The notes under the pieces were generated by a model. That model did not search any database. It was not told the DNA's origin and worked only from the letters and a program-made list of their open reading frames with translations. DNA of 10,151 nt from contig JAANBB010000795.1 of the NCBI GenBank assembly GCA_014621425.1, positions 1 to 10,151 on the forward strand, in the 5' to 3' direction. Each line of letters opens with the position of its first letter. Position 1 is the first letter of the stretch. The stretch comes from Cylindrodendrum hubeiense (lineage: Eukaryota > Ascomycota > Sordariomycetes > Hypocreales > Nectriaceae). A program made the position numbers and the translations under genes. Shown piece after piece: positions 6,363-10,151 of the stretch.

Positions 6363-9300
6363 CTAGAAGAACGATGGCTTGGTGAGGACACGATACTCGA
6401 CATAATCCTCGCCATCGATGCTGATAATGGTGCCCTGTGAAACCAGCTTGCCCATGAAGGGACCAGTGGCCTTTCGCTCGTACTTGATGCCCCCGTAAAT
6501 CTTGGCATCCTCTGCGCCAGCCTTGACTCGGAGACTCTCCTGGCGGGCCCAGACCTTATTCAGGCGCTGCATCTCTTCGGACTCGTGGAATCGCATTCTG
6601 CCGTTGGTTGTGATGGCAGGGATCGCGGCGGCGGCGGCGGCAGTTGCGTCGGCAGCTGCTGCTGCAGCACGTTCTCGGTTGGCGGCGTGTCGGTCGGCGC
6701 GGCCTTGGGCAGCCTCAGCTCGGGCAATCTCACGACGAGCCAGAGTGTTGGTTCGCTCTAGAGCGTCACCACTCTGTGCTCGGTTCACTGCAGGGCGGAC
6801 CTCACCATTGGGGAGCGGCTGTCGAGCAGGGCGGCCATCTATCTTGGCCTCGACGCGACGGCTCTGACGCAGCTCATGGCCACCGAACCCGGGCCGTCCG
6901 TTCTGATCAACAACTTCGGCAGGCGGTTCGGGGGCGATGGGGGGGTAGGACGGGGTCATAATAGGGATGTTCTTAAATCCAGTTCCAGCACGGATTTGGG
7001 CCTCCTGGACGGCCTTGGTCTCATTCGCAGCTCGTTCTTCGGGGGATTCGCCATGGTCGAGCTGCCATTGTCGGACTCGGCAGTACTCTTTGATCTCGAG
7101 TCTTGCAAGAGGCTTCAGGTGATCCTCGAACTCAACTTCCTCATATTGAATCCACAAGGCACCGGCGCCAATTGGGAAGTTTCCGTCTACAAACCGGCCA
7201 TCGCGAGTCTCTCGGACGAGCTTGACACGGAACATGTCGTTCTGACCCAAAATTCCATAAACTGCGTGTCGATCTTTGAGATTGGGCTCAGAGGATCCCT
7301 TCCAATATCCTAGTAGAATGCGTGTTGGGCGTGTTCCCGGAAGTGGGTCAACCGGAGGTCGCATGGGCTGTGACGCCAGGGGATGAGGTGGAGCACCAGA
7401 CTGCTCGTGAGAAACGCCGTTAGTTGGGGCGGGATTGATCGTCGCAAAGCCACCACTAACTCTTCTTCGCTTTGCATCAGAGCGGTTGGGGGTCGCAAGA
7501 TGCTCGGGCATTTCCAGCCCGTAGGCGATGAGAGGTGGGTTGGGGTTGTTTTCGACCAGGGGGTTCATCTTGACGCGCTGCTTTGCCTCCCTGACAGCCG
7601 ATTTCTCTGCGGCCTTGCGCTCATCATCCGTTTCTTCGGGAGGGTCGGAACGTATTCGGACGTATTCCTTGACTTGGTGGTGATCTAGATTCACGAGGTG
7701 ATCCGAGAAAACGATACGCTCAAAGGTGACCCAACTTCCGCCAGGGCCTGGGGGCAGGGGATACTCTTCTGCAACCGATTCGCCCACGGTGTTGATGGCC
7801 TGGATACGGGTTCGCAGCCTATCCCGGACATCGATGAAGCCAATAACTGCATGCTTAGACCTCTCGTCGGGCGCCGGGGAGTCTCTCCAATATCCGAGGA
7901 TAGCACCTTTGACACTGCTCAGACTGTGTCGAGCAGGCTTGGGCTTGATGGCCTCTGTGAGAGTTGGCTTCTCGTCAGGGACGCTCTTAGGAATCTCGAT
8001 TTTGCTCTCGCTCAAGTCGTTAAAGAGAGAGGTGCGCTTCCGCTTAGGATAGTGGGAGACGATGGGCTCGTCATCTGCATCGGCCATGACTTCGTCTTCA
8101 CGATCCGACACTACGCGGAGGGGCGACAACTTTCGGGGACCGTTGCGCTCACCGACAACAATCTCGTCCTCGAGCTCGTTAAACCTAACCCCAGATGGAG
8201 AATGAACACTGCTAGCAGGTTCGCTGAGCTCACTGTCGGGATCGTCCCCAACCGAGTGCTTGTGGCCGTTTAGATGTCTAGAGTTGATTTGGTTAGTCTT
8301 TGCCTAAGAAGCAAAATGGAACACCAAAGCAGATTGTTGCCTAGCCTAAGCCTGAGAGATAAGGCCTCAGGTTGGCTATGCTGAAGTCATAGAGTTCATT
8401 TGAAATGAGTTGAGACCACTTGATCTAAAGGGAAAAGCATATGTAGTTGAGTATGCACGCTTGTAAACATGTGTATCGATGAATGGATAACTTGGGGTTT
8501 AAGATTGGGGGCTGAAACACGGCTGAAAGAAGAAAGTTTGCGGTTGTGAGAGTGACAAGGGAGGACTGAGGGTAGATATTTGGGGTGTGTGCGGCTTGAG
8601 GTGAGGTGAATCAAGAGGTCATTAGGGTACCTGGGGCAAAACGCAGCCAAGGGCGAGAATCCTTGAGGCTTGTTGCACAACTGTCGGCGGGTGGGTTCAA
8701 TATGGCACCGCCACAATGTATCTGACGAAACGATTCAAGGGACTCGGGACTATCCTGGCAGGGTTGGCTGAAGCCGAGGCCGAAAGACTTGATGACGATG
8801 CAAAGCCGGGATGGTGATGTGTGGTGGACTGGGGGAAGAGACGAAGAAACAACTGGCGCCGGCAGGAAGGAAGTAGGGCAAGGGTAAGAATTTGGAATTG
8901 CCCGAATGGCCGAAATGGGACGAGACAATTGGTGCCAGTTGTCAACGGAACGCCAACTGTACGGTGAAGAGACTTCCGGACGAGCAATTCTTGGCCAGTT
9001 GTTATGCAGACTAGTGAATCAGAGCAGTCCCGGGCAACTTTGGGATCCGAGGCAGCGTCTTGGGCTTTGGGCGCGACTGGGCAAGTGGCCGTCAAGCAGG
9101 TGCGGTGAAGCCGTGAGGCCATGAGCAAATGGGAACATGCCAACTAGGCCAAGTCCCTGCGACAGTAGCCACGCCACTTGACGGGGACGACGCGGTGATT
9201 GCGCAGTGCGCAGTGATGACGGCAACAGGAATGCAGGTAATCTGAAAGACAGAGTGGGAACAGAATGGGAACAGAATGGAAACAGAATGGAAAAAATAGC

Positions 9301-9714
9301 GACTTACTTGGGAGACTTGGATTCTCCGGGCGGGTTAGCAGAGTCTCTTGAAGGCTCCCGGGCGGGAGGCTGCGCTGGAGAAGGGGCGCGATCTTTGGCC
9401 GGGACGGAGGCAGTTGCAGTTGCACCGGAAGAGACGGCGACTCCCGAAGTCGAAGCCGGGCCCGTAACAGACGCCGAGACGGAAGAGGGAGCGCCAGCGG
9501 GAGCAGAAAGACCACTTTGCGCAGATTCTCGCGCAGCAGTTGCGTTAGATGCTGATGATGGAAGAGGAGCCCGCGCAGACTCGGGGGTTGGAGCCGGAGT
9601 GGGAGAGACCGGTTTTCCTGGGGCTGACGTGGGAGCGGATGCTGAAGGCGCTGGCGATATTGGCTCAGGTGGCGCAACCGGCGCCCTGGCCTTGTCGGCC
9701 TCGACGCTATTCAT
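6363..9714 (-). CDS. Uncharacterised, probably nuclear protein with a duplicated module (773 aa)
   Basis: Exon 1 is 9714-9308 and exon 2 is 8277-6363. The ATG has A at -3. Residues 1-135 are Pro/Ala/Ser-rich and probably disordered. An acidic stretch follows (DDPDSELSEP about 147-156, then NELEDEIVVGERN), then a basic cluster PKRKRTS (213-219) and KRRRVS (405-410), both possible nuclear signals. Two related modules occupy about 261-345 and 455-538. Each starts GYW(R/K), continues with a Pro and then HAVxG, and ends DHLxxLxxxxxKEYxRxR. An Ala/Arg-rich, helix-prone region lies at about 640-690, and the last 50 residues (IYGGIKYERK to VLTKPSFF) form a compact, probably conserved block. Exon 2 has no further introns. 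I cannot name the family. Nuclear location and a chromatin or transcription role are inference from composition only. Confidence 0.85.
6627..6672 (-). repeat. Alanine-codon repeat inside the minus-strand gene
   Basis: A run of GCG/GCC-type and GCT/GCA-type triplets encodes most of an alanine tract interrupted by Asp and Thr, residues about 673-688. The mix of codons suggests an old, stabilised repeat rather than a fresh expansion. Length variation between strains would be expected. Confidence 0.7.
7071..7322 (-). repeat. Second copy of the duplicated protein module
   Basis: It encodes residues about 455-538. It shares with the first copy the opening ILLGYWK, the HAVYG core, a Trp near GALWIQYE, and the closing FEDHLKPL and KEYCRVR. 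The two DNA copies have diverged well beyond nucleotide identity, so the duplication is old. Confidence 0.75.
7650..7904 (-). repeat. First copy of the duplicated protein module
   Basis: It encodes residues about 261-345. It opens with AILGYWR, carries HAVIGF and RLRTRIQ, a Trp in GGSWVTFE, and closes with FSDHLVNL and KEYVRIR. A charged linker (EETDDERKAAEKS) follows both copies in similar form (ESPEERAANETKAV after the second), so the repeated unit may include it. Confidence 0.75.
8918..8942 (+). repeat. Imperfect 25-nt direct repeat, copy 1
   Basis: This copy begins GGACGAGACAATT and ends CCAGTTGT. It matches 8978-9002 at 20 positions when one single-base gap is allowed on each side of the middle. 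The copies start exactly 60 bp apart, inside the long intron. Confidence 0.6.
8978..9002 (+). repeat. Imperfect 25-nt direct repeat, copy 2
   Basis: This copy begins GGACGAGCAATT and ends GGCCAGTTGT, matching 8918-8942. Between the copies lies GCCAACTG, an inverted form of the shared CAGTTG, so the block has both direct and inverted symmetry. Confidence 0.6.
9255..9292 (+). repeat. 11-bp tandem repeat next to the intron donor
   Basis: TGGGAACAGAA occurs twice (9255-9265, 9266-9276), then once as TGGAAACAGAA (9277-9287), followed by a degenerate fourth unit. On the gene's strand it is a run of TTCTGTTCCCA units some 15 to 50 nt inside the intron, just before a possible alternative acceptor, CTTTCAG. 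Confidence 0.8.
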
Positions 9715-10151
9715 GGTGTGATGTAGAGGGGAAGCCGGAGTAACGATGCGAAACGCGCCGGGAAACGAGTTGACAACTGTTGAAGAGGCTTCACGAGTTG
9801 GTTTCCACAGGGCGAGGGAAGCAAGTCGCGGCTTTGGGGGGTTGTTGTGTAGGGCAGTTGGCAGAAGAAGGAAGGAAGCGACGAGACCCGCGCGTCGGGG
9901 GCGGGAATCAGGAATGGAGAATCAAGACGGACGCCCTGGTTGGCCGAGGATCTGGAATCTGGTAGCCCGGGCCAGGGCTAAAAGCAACAAGCGCAATCCC
10001 AATCCCAATCCAACTTGGCAACCCTGAGCGGAAAGAGGCTAAAGAGGTTTATCGGGGGCTTGGGTTGTAGGGTGTGTGGCCAGAATTAGGTTGGGGAAGG
10101 GGAAGGAAGGGGTGGAGTGGGGGCGTGCGTTTAATTACGAGCGTGTAAACG
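9715..10151 (-). promoter_or_regulatory. Upstream region and leader of the minus-strand gene
   Basis: On the gene's strand this region has long C/T-rich stretches, including the last 90 nt before the ATG, as in many fungal promoters, and no clear TATA box. CAATCC repeats three times at 9994-10011 on the plus strand and creates two CCAAT pentamers at 9999-10003 and 10005-10009, about 290 nt from the ATG. CCAAT is the core bound by the fungal HAP-type complex in either orientation. That these two are used is a guess. Confidence 0.5.

Larger units (their letters stand above)
8278..9307 (-). other. Unusually long intron (1,030 nt, phase 2) of the minus-strand gene
   Basis: The donor is a perfect GTAAGT (complement of 9302-9307) and the acceptor CTCTAG ends at 8278, with an ACTAAC branch site about 15 nt before it. 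Exon 1 ends in AA and exon 2 begins with A, making a lysine codon, and the 49 codons that follow look coding and lead into the main frame. An in-frame TAG lies a little above the acceptor, so exon 2 cannot extend much upstream. The intron contains a pyrimidine-rich tandem repeat on the gene's strand and a 25-nt direct repeat. I found no tRNA, snoRNA or recognisable protein in it. Confidence 0.75.

Noticed and set aside
6363..8129. The minus-strand gene as one 588-residue frame starting at 8129.
   Set aside because: The first codon there is TTG, not ATG, and the coding-like frame continues upstream to a strong branch and acceptor that join in phase to an ATG exon ending in GTAAGT.
7698..8273. 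A 191-codon plus-strand open frame opposite exon 2 of the minus-strand gene.
   Set aside because: It is antisense to a well-supported coding exon in GC-rich DNA, where long shadow frames are common. The product has no recognisable features.
8697..9143. A 148-codon minus-strand frame inside the long intron.
   Set aside because: It has a TTG rather than an ATG at its head and low-complexity Ser/His content, and no splice sites were found to link it to either exon.
9144..9677. A 177-codon minus-strand frame rich in Leu, Pro and Arg.
   Set aside because: It overlaps exon 1 in another frame and runs through the intron donor. Its composition is that of a frame-shifted Pro/Ala-rich exon.
9206..9721. 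A 171-codon plus-strand open frame opposite exon 1, rich in Gly, Ala and Glu.
   Set aside because: Its composition is what the complement of a Pro/Ala/Ser-rich exon would give. The minus-strand reading has the ATG context and the donor.

Overview
The window reads as nuclear DNA of a filamentous ascomycete (Pezizomycotina). The evidence is short spliceosomal introns with GT..AG borders and CTGAC or CTAAC branch sites, pyrimidine-rich leaders in front of the ATGs, GC-rich coding DNA around a less GC-rich middle, and one protein of a fungal arrestin-like type. I see no bacterial operon, ribosome-binding-site pattern, tRNA, 5S rRNA or CRISPR array. The species cannot be read from the sequence.

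Layout. (1) 110-1456, plus strand: a complete three-exon gene for a 403-residue arrestin-like protein, preceded by a C/T-rich leader. (2) 1457-6362: about 4.9 kb between two genes that converge on it. Most of it has no convincing gene. It does hold a stop-interrupted coding-like frame (3542-3898) and, directly after it and behind a TATA-type site, a four-exon candidate gene (3993-4969) whose introns all join in phase, one with a GC donor. Neither is recognised. The rest holds two hairpin-capable inverted repeats, a proline-rich minus-strand frame and a long purine tract. (3) 6363-9714, minus strand: a two-exon gene for a 773-residue, probably nuclear protein of unknown function. It has a proline/alanine/serine-rich N-terminus, basic clusters, a duplicated module of about 84 residues, an alanine-rich helical stretch and a compact C-terminal block. 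Its only intron is 1,030 nt, very long for this kind of genome, and contains tandem and dispersed repeats. (4) 9715-10151: the upstream region of that gene, with pyrimidine-rich DNA on the gene's strand and paired CCAAT pentamers.

The two well-supported genes face each other across the spacer and show no evident functional link. Arrestin-type proteins usually act as cytoplasmic adaptors in membrane-protein ubiquitylation and endocytosis, while the minus-strand protein looks nuclear. The items that most deserve attention are the duplicated module, the repeat-bearing long intron with a possible alternative acceptor, and the candidate orphan gene with a decayed frame beside it.
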